A stretch of 64,000 nt of DNA from Streptobacillus canis (GCF_009733925.1 NZ_WOEI01000001.1:99208-163207), one strand, 5' to 3'; positions 26,646-34,489 are shown, counted from the stretch's first letter. Notes: generated from the letters alone by a model not told the origin. Numbers and translations are program-made.

Positions 26646-26696
26646 AGTATTGCCAAATGCCACGTTTAATGCTATAATACTACAAAAGGCAATACT
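26646..26696. repeat. 9-bp perfect inverted repeat upstream of integrase
   Basis: AGTATTGCC (26646-26654) and GGCAATACT (26688-26696) are exact inverted copies 33 bases apart, within the integrase leader and flanking a TATAAT box. It may bind an excisionase or regulator, or Int itself. Confidence 0.5.
26650..26678 (+). promoter_or_regulatory. plus-strand promoter facing away from integrase
   Basis: TTGCCA (26650-26655), 17 bp and TGcTATAAT (-10 at 26673-26678). There is no plus-strand gene downstream before the terminator at 26731-26764. Confidence 0.5.
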
Positions 26697-26764
26697 TATT
26701 GTATTGTTTTTATAAAGTTTGATATCTAATAGCACCTTTAACTTTGGCGAGTGGGGTGCTTTTT
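26685..26764 (+). ncRNA. candidate small RNA between integrase and the channel gene
   Basis: A good extended -10 promoter is followed about 50 bases later by a plus-strand hairpin (AGCACC 26731-26736, GGTGCT 26755-26760) with a T-tract, and there is no open frame between. The roughly 80-nt transcript would also contain CAATAC/GTATTG. The evidence is only a promoter-terminator pair. Confidence 0.35.
26731..26764 (+). terminator. plus-strand terminator with no plus-strand gene before it
   Basis: The AGCACC...GGTGCT stem contains a small inner ACT/AGT pairing and is followed by TTTTATTTT on the plus strand. The minus side has no T-run, so it does not serve the minus-strand channel gene. Confidence 0.6.
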
Positions 26765-27530
26765 ATTTTCTTTTCGATTTTAAATAGTTAATATAGTCTA
26801 TTATTTCATCTTTTTCGTTATTCAATAGTTCATTACTATTTCTAATATATTTCTCTAATTCCCCTGTTTCAATAGGTTCATTTTCTTTAATGAAAAAGGT
26901 AGCAAATGTAGCAGTTAGTAATCCGATAGTACCTATTCCCGTAAGCATTAATATGGCGGCAACTATTCTACCTGGTATTGTAGATGGAGAAACGTCGCCA
27001 TATCCGACCGTGGTCGCAGTCACAAATGCCCACCAAAGAGAATCGGCAAAAGTATTTACTGTAGTTCCTTTTTCTAAAAGATAAATTCCTAACGCCCCTA
27101 TGGTAATTAAAAATATAGATACATATAATGAATATATTAAATTATTAGTGTACAGGAATTTATGAATCTTGTATCTAATTTTGCTATAAAAACTAAAAAT
27201 TTTAATCATTTTAGACGCTTTCAATAATTTAGTAACCTTTAAAATTCTAAATATTTTAAATAACCTAAATACCTTGAATAAAGAATTAAACGGTATAATA
27301 GCAATTAAATCTAATTTATTGTTTCTTATAAATTCTTTTTTGTTATCTGAATAATGTAACCTAATTGCATATTCAAGTATAAAGTATATTTATATGAAAT
27401 TATCAAGATAGAGTAGATTAGAGTTATCTAAATTAATATATTCCAATATATCCAATAAGTTTATAAATATGGTCATTAGAGCTAGTAAGAAACTAACTTT
27501 TTCGTAATGTTTTATGGTTGTATTTTTCAT
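26763..27530 (-). pseudogene. voltage-gated-type potassium channel gene with one in-frame stop codon
   Basis: Reading the minus strand from ATG 27530 gives 46 codons, a TAA at 27392-27390, then 208 more codons in the same frame. The joined 255-residue protein is a complete six-segment channel. S1 begins FLLALMTIFINLL. An S4-like segment carries Arg/Lys every third residue (FRLFKIFRILKVTKLLK). The pore has the selectivity filter TTVGYGD, and S6 and a cytoplasmic tail follow. AGGA lies eight bases before the ATG, and the gene follows the repressor by 21 bases. Either it is freshly inactivated, the stop is read through, or a pore-only product restarts near 27224 (TTG) or 27209 (ATG). Phage carriage of such a channel suggests lysogenic conversion. 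Confidence 0.75.
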
Positions 27531-27551
27531 TGTTTCATCCTATATATTAAT

Positions 27552-27995
27552 TTATTTTCCTAACTTATTTTTTAAATACATTTCACTCAATATATTTTCT
27601 AAAAGATTCATATCTTCTTCTGAAACTTTATCATTAAAAGCTAGAGCGCCTTTTTTATTATTGGTAAGTTCAATTCTTTCTTCTGGACTTAATTCTTTAA
27701 TATAGAATTTTATCATCTTGCCTTTATGCTCAACTAAATAGAATTCTTCATCAGATACATCATCTATTGAGCAGTAATTTATTTTAGAGTCATCGATAAA
27801 AGCTTGCTCAAAAAAATATGCTGGAGAAACATTTAAATACTTAGATAGTTTTTCTATCTTATCCATAGGAATGTTTATTTCGTCCTTTTCATATCTTTGT
27901 AAATTCGACTTACTTATATTCATTAGATTAGCTAATTTTTCCAACGTATAATTCATTTCAAGTCTTCTATTTCTAATTCTTTCACCTCTTGTCAT
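27552..27995 (-). CDS. phage repressor, XRE/CI-like
   Basis: The 147-residue protein has an N-terminal helix-turn-helix (GERIRNRRLEMNYTLEKLAN..MNISKSNLQRYEKDE) and a C-terminal part without a clear S24 protease serine/lysine pair. It is the likely lysogeny repressor, being divergent from a Cro-like gene across a two-promoter region. The ATG at 27995 lies six bases after GAGGTG; a GTG at 28004 overlaps that site and is rejected. Confidence 0.85.
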   Translation of the reverse strand: MTRGERIRNRRLEMNYTLEKLANLMNISKSNLQRYEKDEINIPMDKIEKLSKYLNVSPAYFFEQAFIDDSKINYCSIDDVSDEEFYLVEHKGKMIKFYIKELSPEERIELTNNKKGALAFNDKVSEEDMNLLENILSEMYLKNKLGK

Positions 27996-28013
27996 ATCAT
28001 TCACCTCAATATG

Positions 28014-28043
28014 ATTATATCAAAAAAGTTGCATACCAGTCAA
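28014..28043 (-). promoter_or_regulatory. repressor promoter (PRM-like)
   Basis: On the minus strand TTGACT (28043-28038), 18 bp and TGaTATAAT (-10 at 28019-28014). AGTTGCAT lies inside the spacer at 28027-28034. Confidence 0.75.
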
Positions 28044-28083
28044 ATTTTTTTTATCGTGTGGTTAAAAAAAATATATTTTTTTC

Positions 28084-28112
28084 TTGACAAGGGAAATTTT
28101 CTATGATATATT
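28084..28112 (+). promoter_or_regulatory. early lytic promoter (PR-like)
   Basis: TTGACA (28084-28089), 17 bp and TGaTATATT (-10 at 28107-28112). A second AGTTGCAT at 28113-28120 abuts the -10 at the expected transcription start. Confidence 0.8.
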
Positions 28113-28147
28113 AGTTGCATGTAAAGGGAAAAAGGAGGTGAAAATTT

Positions 28148-28363
28148 ATGATAAATAAAAATAAACTCAAAGCTATAATAATGGAAAATGGACTTTCTAT
28201 ACCGCAAGTAGCTAAAATTTTAAATATATCTAAGGCGACCTTTTACGCTCGTTTGAATAGTGATGGATTTAACACTAAAGATATAGATACCATGATAAAA
28301 TTATTCAAAATAAACGATAAAGAAAGGTTTGTTGAAATTTTTTTTACCAATTTTGTTGCATAA
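28148..28363 (+). CDS. Cro-like helix-turn-helix protein
   Basis: The 71-residue protein is a bare helix-turn-helix (MENGLSIPQVAKILNISKATFYARLN) and is the first gene of the rightward early transcript. By position and size it is the Cro counterpart to the divergent repressor. AGGAGGTG precedes the ATG by nine bases. Confidence 0.75.
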   Translation: MINKNKLKAIIMENGLSIPQVAKILNISKATFYARLNSDGFNTKDIDTMIKLFKINDKERFVEIFFTNFVA

Positions 28364-28382
28364 GAAGGGAAAAGGAGTAAGA

Positions 28383-29162
28383 ATGGAACTAACGTTAAAT
28401 GAAAAAAGAGAAAATATAACAAGCTTAGAATTGTTAGAAAAAATAAATCAGTTTAGAGAAGAAGTGGAAGGTAAAAATGAATTACAGCATAAGGATTTGT
28501 TGAAAGTAATTAGAGATGAATTTGAAGAAGAAATAGGTGAGGGAAAATTTTCGCCGACCTACTACAAAGATAGTTGGAATAGGGAACAACCAATGTTTAT
28601 TCTTACATTCAACCAAGCTAAACAGGTCTTAGTTAGAGAAAATAAAAAAGTTAGGAAGATGGTTATAGAGTATATTGAGAAATTAGAAAATGCACTAAAA
28701 AATCAATTTTCATTGCCTGGGACATACAAGGAAGCGTTATTGCAATTAATTAAACAAGAAGAGGAAAAGGAAGAGTTACTTTTAATAAATAAGAACTTAG
28801 AAGGCGAAATAGAAATAAAAAATCAATTGATAGGTGAATTAGAACCTGCTAAAGATTATTTAGATTGTATCTTAGCAAGCGAGGACACTATGAAAATTAC
28901 ACAAATAGCAGGCGATTATGGTCTATCAGCACAAGCTTTAAATAAAATATTATCGGAAGAAGGAATAATTAGGAAAGTAAACGGTCAATGGATTTTATAT
29001 ATCAAACACATGAATAAAGGATATACAAAATCAAATACATTTAAAGTAAGAGAAGATAAAACTGTGATAGAAACAGTTTGGACACAAAAGGGTAGATTAA
29101 TGATACATGAGATACTGAAAAGTTTAGGTTATAAGGCTAATATGGATAAAGAGGTAGGTTAA
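28383..29162 (+). CDS. phage antirepressor, Rha domain plus KilAC domain
   Basis: The 259-residue protein has an N-terminal Rha-type regulatory domain. It contains KNELQHKDLLKVIRDEFEEE, followed by FSPTYYKDSWNREQPMFIL. The C-terminal KilAC DNA-binding domain contains KITQIAGDYGLSAQALNKIL, WILY...NKGYTKS and VWTQKGRLMIHEILK. Such proteins counter repressors and promote lytic growth. The ATG at 28383 lies seven bases after AAGGAG; an upstream in-frame start overlaps the Cro-like gene. Confidence 0.85.
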   Translation: MELTLNEKRENITSLELLEKINQFREEVEGKNELQHKDLLKVIRDEFEEEIGEGKFSPTYYKDSWNREQPMFILTFNQAKQVLVRENKKVRKMVIEYIEKLENALKNQFSLPGTYKEALLQLIKQEEEKEELLLINKNLEGEIEIKNQLIGELEPAKDYLDCILASEDTMKITQIAGDYGLSAQALNKILSEEGIIRKVNGQWILYIKHMNKGYTKSNTFKVREDKTVIETVWTQKGRLMIHEILKSLGYKANMDKEVG

Positions 29163-29164
29163 AA

Positions 29165-29338
29165 ATGACACAAGTGATGGAATTTATGTTTATGATGGAT
29201 ACAATAATAACAACCTACCTGATTATCACAGAATTAAAAATAGCTAATAGGAAATATAAGAAATCTTTATTTTCTTTGTTTTTAATCCTAAGTCTAAAAA
29301 TAATTCTTTGGGGATATTATTTTTATCAAGTTCATTAA
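29165..29338 (+). CDS. small putative membrane protein (57 residues)
   Basis: ATG 29165 follows an AGGTAGG-like site and the antirepressor stop by two bases. The product has a hydrophobic N-terminal stretch (FMFMMDTIITTYLIIT) and a second one (LFSLFLILSLKIILWG). Its last 95 bases run antisense to the 3' end of the minus-strand gene 29244-29747. The ORF could be real or chance; its position in the operon favours real. Confidence 0.45.
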   Translation: MTQVMEFMFMMDTIITTYLIITELKIANRKYKKSLFSLFLILSLKIILWGYYFYQVH

Positions 29339-29747
29339 ATACAAAGTGGAAATATACGTTGTTCCCAGGGTTGATAACAGTTGGACTCATAGGTGAGAAA
29401 AATAGTTTGTACTCTTTGGTAGAATAGTTTTTTTTAATAGTGTCGATAAAAAATTTTTTATTATTAGGTTGGTAGAAAAAATCATCATTATTTAAAGAGG
29501 TAGCTTTAATATTATTGAATTTATATTCTGTAAAATGTAGTGGTTTACTTGATAAATTAAGTAATTTGAAAGTGATTATTAACGTCTTATCGCAATAAAT
29601 TGCTTTTAAATCTTTTATTTCTAAACCACGTAAATCTAAATAAATATCTTTACCATTTTTTATAAATAATAAAAAAGTAAGTAAGGTGTTTAAGACTAAA
29701 ATGTTTTTGGATGTAAGAAAATCAATGATATTGTTAATTAAATTCAT
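29244..29747 (-). CDS. opposite-strand accessory (moron-like) protein with N-terminal membrane anchor
   Basis: This 167-residue protein lies on the minus strand within the rightward early operon. AAAGGAG precedes the ATG, and a -10 box (TATAAT, 29786-29781) lies upstream. Residues about 14-28 (NILVLNTLLTFLLFI) form one membrane segment. The rest looks beta-rich (LIITFKLLNLSSKPLHF; VINPGNNVYFHFVF), reminiscent of an immunoglobulin-like fold on the cytoplasmic or periplasmic face. Independent orientation suggests expression from the lysogen. Function unknown; superinfection exclusion is a guess. Confidence 0.7.
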   Translation of the reverse strand: MNLINNIIDFLTSKNILVLNTLLTFLLFIKNGKDIYLDLRGLEIKDLKAIYCDKTLIITFKLLNLSSKPLHFTEYKFNNIKATSLNNDDFFYQPNNKKFFIDTIKKNYSTKEYKLFFSPMSPTVINPGNNVYFHFVFNELDKNNIPKELFLDLGLKTKKIKISYISY

Positions 29748-29835
29748 AAGTATGCTCCTTTAAATGTTTTTATTTAATATATTATACCTTAAAAATAAAG
29801 AAAATAAAAAGGAAATAGATAAGGAAGTGAGTTAA

Positions 29836-30087
29836 ATGCTTAAAACATGTTTAGAAATAAAGTGGAAATCCGTTGGAAATAAAGAATATATGTTAGACGA
29901 CTTAATAGACAAGGTATTCATAATGGAACACAACCAATGCAGCGAGAGTAAGGCGATAACACTTATTAGAGAAATTAATAAGAGTTGTGGAAAGAAATAC
30001 AAGAAAGACTATACAGTCTTCGGAAGAGGTCGTACCTCACTTAAATGGTACTGGGAATATTTCGGATTAAGTGGAGAATTTATTTAA
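29836..30087 (+). CDS. hypothetical phage protein (83 residues)
   Basis: This small soluble basic protein has an LDDLIDKVFIMEHNQCSESK helix region and an aromatic C-terminus (SLKWYWEYFGLSGEFI). No family recognised. A ribosome site GGAAG lies before the ATG and it belongs to the early rightward genes. Confidence 0.6.
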   Translation: MLKTCLEIKWKSVGNKEYMLDDLIDKVFIMEHNQCSESKAITLIREINKSCGKKYKKDYTVFGRGRTSLKWYWEYFGLSGEFI

Positions 30088-30104
30088 GAAAGGAGGAACA
30101 ATTT

Positions 30105-30290
30105 ATGAAAAAAATAGGAAACGCATTAGAAATTATAGGTTTCTTAATGTTTTTTTGCACTGGAGGACTAGGAGATAATGAGATGGATAATTGGTTCTTT
30201 CTATTTATAATAGGTTGGATAATCTTATCATTTGGGATAATGACTTTAGGTAGCTACTGGGAAGAAGTGTTGGAAAGAATATGGAAATAG
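30105..30290 (+). CDS. small membrane protein (61 residues)
   Basis: Two hydrophobic segments, ALEIIGFLMFFCTGG and WFFLFIIGWIILSFGIMTLG, are separated by a short acidic loop. The ATG at 30105 follows AGGAGG. A longer frame from 30045 overlaps the previous gene and lacks a ribosome site. Function unknown. Confidence 0.65.
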   Translation: MKKIGNALEIIGFLMFFCTGGLGDNEMDNWFFLFIIGWIILSFGIMTLGSYWEEVLERIWK

Positions 30291-30960
30291 ATAATGCTTT
30301 TAAAAACGCGTTAGAAGTAATGCTAGATGTATATGGATACAGTGAAATATATTTATGCATTTTATTTGACATAAAGTCAAATACTAAAAAGCACCTTGGA
30401 ATAAACAGGACTTATTAAATGAAGGATATTCATGTTTAAGTACTGGAAATGTGTCCAGAGTATATGATAGTTATACAAAAGATATTGTATTTAAAGTTAA
30501 TTATGAAAAATTTTCAAACAGCAATAAAATTAAACCTTTAGATATTTTTATGAATCTTGAGGATTTTAGTATAGAACATATCGGAAAAACTTTATATTAC
30601 TATGGTAATGATGAAGTGGCTATAGCAGGACATGGAGCAATATTAAGTTTGAAAGAAGAATTTAAAGATTTAGTTGATTTAAGATATATATCTTTATATA
30701 TGAATTACAATTCTACTTTTAGAAAAGATGTAGAATTGTTAGTCACTGGAACAAATACATTGAGAATTAAAGTGGATGATATTTTAGGATTAAAGTTATT
30801 ACTTCCAACTATAGAAATGCAAAAAATGATTGTTGAAAAATACGAAAAAGGTAAAAGAGAAATCGACACTTTAAATAATAAAATAAACCTCTTCGACAAG
30901 ATATATGAGTTTTATAGAGGAGAATTATTTAGTTTTGAAAGGGATGACAATGGAGTTTAA
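30281..30960 (+). pseudogene. type I restriction specificity (HsdS)-like gene, frameshifted in an A5 tract
   Basis: ATG 30281 opens a frame that ends at 30418. A second frame, without a good start, runs to 30960 and reads like one target-recognition half of HsdS. It contains APWNKQDLLNEGYSCLSTGN, KPLDIFMNL, HIGKTLYYYGNDEVAIAGHG and LKLLLPTIEMQKMIVEKY, followed by a coiled coil. One extra A in the run 30386-30390 would join the two into one 226-residue protein. The last 11 bases overlap the HsdM-like gene. A GTG at 30451 could give a shorter 169-residue product. Phase variation, decay or a sequencing slip are all possible. Confidence 0.6.
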
Positions 30961-31906
30961 AGAACATAATAACAGAAAGGAAGCCAAAAAGGTAGCAGAA
31001 TATATCACTGGGCAAAATCTAAGATTATATATGGCCGATAAAGTTAAGAAATATTTAGGTGATGAACCTTTGATAATTTTTGACGGAGCTATTGGCTCGG
31101 GCCAATTAGAACAATATATTAATCTGTCAATGCTTTATGGGATAGATATTCAAGAAAAATCAGTTATAGCAGCTAAAGAAAATTATAAGAATTCAGATAT
31201 AGAAATCGGTAGTTTCTTTAATTACAACAAAGACATATTAGTTGACGCCGTAGTTATGAACTCACCATTCTCATTGAAATTTAAAGAATTATCTATTGAA
31301 GAACAAGAGAATATAACTAAAGAATTTCCTTGGAAGAAGTCAGGAGTAGTTGATGATATATTTGTTTTAAAATCTTTAAAATATACTAAAAGATATGGAT
31401 TTTATATTTTGTTTCCTGGGGTATCTTATAGGAATAGTGAAGCTAAGTTTAGAGAGATAATAGGAAATAACTTACAAGAATTAAACATGATAGAAAATGC
31501 ATTTGATGATACAACCATACCAGTTATATTTGTAGTTATAGATAGAGAAAAGAAAACTCCAGAAGTACATAAGGAAGTATATGATTGTAAGCAGTCAAAA
31601 GTGTTAATAGAAATTGTAGAAAATTTAGAAACGCATTTAAAATGGGCTTGTGCTGTTGTTCCTAGGGAAGTAGAAGTAATAGATATAGATAAAGTAAATA
31701 GAGAGGCACACGAGCATTTTTTAAAACACGTGAGAAATTCTTTAGAAATAGACTTATTAATGATAGAAAACTTTCAATCTAATATCAATTTTTCAAAGCT
31801 TTTAAAGGATCTAAAAGAAATAATAAAAAATGCTGAAAGGAGATATGAAAATCTAAAAAATGAAAATAAAATCAAAATTAGTAAACAATACAGTTTGTTT
31901 GAATAA
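30950..31906 (+). CDS. HsdM-like DNA adenine methyltransferase
   Basis: The 318-residue protein has a SAM loop IIFDGAIGSGQLEQYI near residue 40 and an acidic GIDIQEKSVIAAKEN. It shows the adenine methyltransferase motif IV region as VVMNSPFSLKFKE, where NSPF replaces the usual NPPF/Y. The C-terminal 80 residues are helical. It follows and overlaps the HsdS-like gene, as in type I modification pairs, but no HsdR is present. I start at ATG 30950, six bases after AAAGGG; ATG 30944 is also possible. Confidence 0.7.
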   Translation: MEFKEHNNRKEAKKVAEYITGQNLRLYMADKVKKYLGDEPLIIFDGAIGSGQLEQYINLSMLYGIDIQEKSVIAAKENYKNSDIEIGSFFNYNKDILVDAVVMNSPFSLKFKELSIEEQENITKEFPWKKSGVVDDIFVLKSLKYTKRYGFYILFPGVSYRNSEAKFREIIGNNLQELNMIENAFDDTTIPVIFVVIDREKKTPEVHKEVYDCKQSKVLIEIVENLETHLKWACAVVPREVEVIDIDKVNREAHEHFLKHVRNSLEIDLLMIENFQSNINFSKLLKDLKEIIKNAERRYENLKNENKIKISKQYSLFE

Positions 31907-31992
31907 AAAAAGAGCATAGCTGGCAACTATACTCTAAAAGTTTATACTTAATCAAATTATATACTTAGTTTAAATAATAATCAAGAGGAAAA

Positions 31993-32214
31993 ATGAAAAC
32001 ATTAAAATTAAAGAATAAAGAAGGTAAGTTAGTAACTATAGAAATGGATAGTATAACAGATTTTGTTCCATTTATAAAAAAAGGATTTATAGTATGGAAT
32101 ATGACTATATTTTATGATAATAAATCTGATTTTTTCTACGGATATAGTAATGAAAATTTAAAAGATATATTTATAGAATTAGTTAAAAAATTTAAAAAAG
32201 AAAGCGAGAGATAA
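31993..32214 (+). CDS. hypothetical protein (73 residues)
   Basis: A small soluble protein with two beta-rich parts (KTLKLKNKEGKLVTIEM; FIVWNMTIFYDNKSDFFYG) and a basic C-terminal helix. It starts two bases short of the recombination module and is probably cotranscribed with it. No family recognised. AGAGGA precedes the ATG. Confidence 0.6.
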   Translation: MKTLKLKNKEGKLVTIEMDSITDFVPFIKKGFIVWNMTIFYDNKSDFFYGYSNENLKDIFIELVKKFKKESER

Positions 32215-32215
32215 T

Positions 32216-33232
32216 ATGGCAGTAAGTTTATTAGTGGGTCAAATACATGAAATATTAGAAAATAAAAAAACTGAAATACTTGATTACAGCGTTGAAGAAG
32301 ACTGGCTTGAATTAAGGAAAAAGGGAGTTGGAGGAAGTGATATAGGAGCGATATTAGGAGTGAATAAATATAGATCCTTAGTAGATGTCTATTTAGATAA
32401 AGTTGAAGGTAAAAAAGTAGAAGATAACTCTTCAATGGAATGGGGACGTCAATTAGAGCCTGTTATACGTTCATATTTTGAAGAAAAGAACAAGGGGGTA
32501 TATGATGTATACCTTGCACCATTTTCATTAAAATTTGAGCATCTACGTGCTAATTTGGACGGCATAATCTATAACAAACAAACTAAAAAATTTGGAGTGT
32601 TAGAAATTAAAACTGCAAATATTTTCACAGCAAAAGAGTGGAAAGATGGTAAGGTTCCAACGAGTTATTATGCTCAAGTAATGCATTATATGGCAGTTAC
32701 TGGTTTTGAGTATGCTGTTATAGCTGTTTTAATTGGAGGTAACGACTATAAAGAATTCTACATTGAAAGAAATGTAGGGGAGATAGAAATGATTAAACTG
32801 GCTGCTAAAGATTTCTGGGAAACATATATAATTCCTAAAAGACTACCAGCACCAGATGGAAGTGATGCATATAGTGAATATCAAAAAGAATTGCTAAGTA
32901 AGTATGAAACTTTTGAAAATAGAATTGAAATAGATGAAGAACAAGAAGACAAAATCAAACATTTAGAAATATTAAAAGGAAGCATTAAGGATTTAGAAAA
33001 AAAAGTGAAGTCTATTGAACAAGATTTAATGAATGAAATAATAGAAAATGAAACCAATTTAATGGTAGGAGATAATTTTAAAGTTAAGTTAGTAACACAA
33101 AATAGAACTAAAATAGACCCTAAATTTAAAAAAGATTATCAAGAAATGATAACACAGTATAAAGAAATAGAAGATAAATATAAAGTTCCATATCAAGTGA
33201 ACTTTTTAAAAATAGAAAGAATAGGAGAATAA
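32216..33232 (+). CDS. YqaJ-family phage recombinase (5'-3' exonuclease)
   Basis: The 338-residue protein has the YqaJ/lambda-exonuclease nuclease core: DWLELRKKGVGGSDIGAILG near residue 26, MEWGRQLEPVIRSYF near 79, LRANLDGIIY near 111, FGVLEIKTA near 127 and YYAQVMHYMAVTG near 149. It resects double-stranded ends to provide single strands for the RecT protein encoded next. The C-terminal third is a coiled coil. Start at ATG 32216 after GAGAG. Confidence 0.92.
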   Translation: MAVSLLVGQIHEILENKKTEILDYSVEEDWLELRKKGVGGSDIGAILGVNKYRSLVDVYLDKVEGKKVEDNSSMEWGRQLEPVIRSYFEEKNKGVYDVYLAPFSLKFEHLRANLDGIIYNKQTKKFGVLEIKTANIFTAKEWKDGKVPTSYYAQVMHYMAVTGFEYAVIAVLIGGNDYKEFYIERNVGEIEMIKLAAKDFWETYIIPKRLPAPDGSDAYSEYQKELLSKYETFENRIEIDEEQEDKIKHLEILKGSIKDLEKKVKSIEQDLMNEIIENETNLMVGDNFKVKLVTQNRTKIDPKFKKDYQEMITQYKEIEDKYKVPYQVNFLKIERIGE

Positions 33233-33236
33233 AATT

Positions 33237-34070
33237 ATGGAAACAGTAAAAAGTGGATTAATAACTAATAATACAAAACAAGAGATAGCAAAGAAAGATA
33301 AGCCTAAAACAATTTATGATGTTATTCAAAGCATGAAAGGGCAATTCGAAGTAGCATTACCTAAACATGTTAATAGCGATAGATTTGTAAGAATAGCTTT
33401 AACTAGCATAAGACAAAATCCAAAACTAGCTAAATGTGAGCAAGCTAGTTTATTAGGAGCATTAATGACTTCGGCACAATTAGGATTAGAGCCTGGAATA
33501 CTAGGGCAAGCATATTTAATACCTTACGGAAATCAAGTGCAATTTCAAATAGGGTACAAAGGTTTAATTGAGCTATTAAGAAGAAGTGGGCAGTTAAGTG
33601 ATATATATGCTTATCCAGTATATGAAAACGATAAGTTTGAAATTACATTTGGTATAGAAAGAAATGTAGTGCATATACCTAATTTCAAGGATAGAGGAAA
33701 AGAAATAGGATACTATGCTGTAGCTAAACTTAAAGATGGTGCAGTTTCTTTTGAATATATGACTAAAGAAGAAATAGAAAAACATAGAGATAAATTTAGT
33801 AAAGCTGCTAATAGCTCTTCAAGTCCTTGGAAAACTGATTTTAATGAAATGGCAAAGAAAACAGTAATTAAAAAGTTACTAAAATATTTACCTGTTTCAG
33901 TTGAATTTTTAGAAAGTGCATCCAAAGATGAAAAAACTTATGAAATTAAAAAAGAAAATATAGAAAAATCAAATATAGGCAATGAAATTTTAGATCCTAT
34001 GGAAATTGAAGAAGTGGAAATAATAGATGAAACTACTGGAGAAATAATCGAAGAGGGGGTAAATGAATAA
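33237..34070 (+). CDS. recT: RecT single-strand annealing protein
   Basis: The 277-residue protein has the RecT core IYDVIQSMKGQFEVALPKH near residue 25, FVRIALTSIRQNPKLAKC near 48, SAQLGLEPGILGQAYLIPYG near 75 and FQIGYKGLIELLRRSG near 98, with an acidic C-terminus. It anneals complementary single strands during phage recombination, partnered with the upstream exonuclease and the downstream SSB. Confidence 0.95.
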   Translation: METVKSGLITNNTKQEIAKKDKPKTIYDVIQSMKGQFEVALPKHVNSDRFVRIALTSIRQNPKLAKCEQASLLGALMTSAQLGLEPGILGQAYLIPYGNQVQFQIGYKGLIELLRRSGQLSDIYAYPVYENDKFEITFGIERNVVHIPNFKDRGKEIGYYAVAKLKDGAVSFEYMTKEEIEKHRDKFSKAANSSSSPWKTDFNEMAKKTVIKKLLKYLPVSVEFLESASKDEKTYEIKKENIEKSNIGNEILDPMEIEEVEIIDETTGEIIEEGVNE

Positions 34071-34456
34071 TGAATTATGTATCATTATTAGGAAGACTTA
34101 CAAGAGACCCAGAAGTTCAATATACAGGAACAGGTAAAGCTTATTTAAGATTTTCAATTGCAGTTAGAAGAGACAATGATAAGGATGAAGTAGATTTTAT
34201 TAATTGTGTTGCTTGGGAAAAAAGAGCAGAATTAATAGCACAGTATTTCACTAAAGGACAAAGAATACTAGTTACAGGAAGATTATCAGTAAGTAGTTAT
34301 GAAAAGGGTGGAGAAAAAAGATATTCAACTGATATATTAGTAGGTTCAATTGAATTTATAGAATATAAAAATGATGAAAATAATAATCAACCAAATAATA
34401 ATTCAAAGGCAGTTAAAGTAGAAGTAATGGAAGAAGAGGATGATTTTCCATTTTAG
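34070..34456 (+). CDS. ssb: phage single-stranded DNA-binding protein
   Basis: The 128-residue protein has the OB-fold SSB pattern MNYVSLLGRLTRDPEVQYTG, RFSIAVRRDND, VDFINCVAWEKRAELIAQYF and KGQRILVTGRL. A linker rich in Asn follows, and the acidic tip EEDDFPF recruits partner proteins. It shares its first base region with the recT stop (TAATG overlap). Confidence 0.96.
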   Translation: MNYVSLLGRLTRDPEVQYTGTGKAYLRFSIAVRRDNDKDEVDFINCVAWEKRAELIAQYFTKGQRILVTGRLSVSSYEKGGEKRYSTDILVGSIEFIEYKNDENNNQPNNNSKAVKVEVMEEEDDFPF

Positions 34457-34489
34457 GTAAGTAATTTAAAAGAAAGAGAGGTTAGATAA

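Noticed and set aside
30045..30104. Longer start for the 61-residue membrane protein
   Set aside because: It lies inside the previous gene without a ribosome site; ATG 30105 has AGGAGG.
31911..31935. Hairpin after the HsdM-like gene (AGAG.ATAG/CTAT.CTCT) as a terminator
   Set aside because: It has an internal mismatch and no T-run on the plus side; transcription probably continues to the recombination genes.
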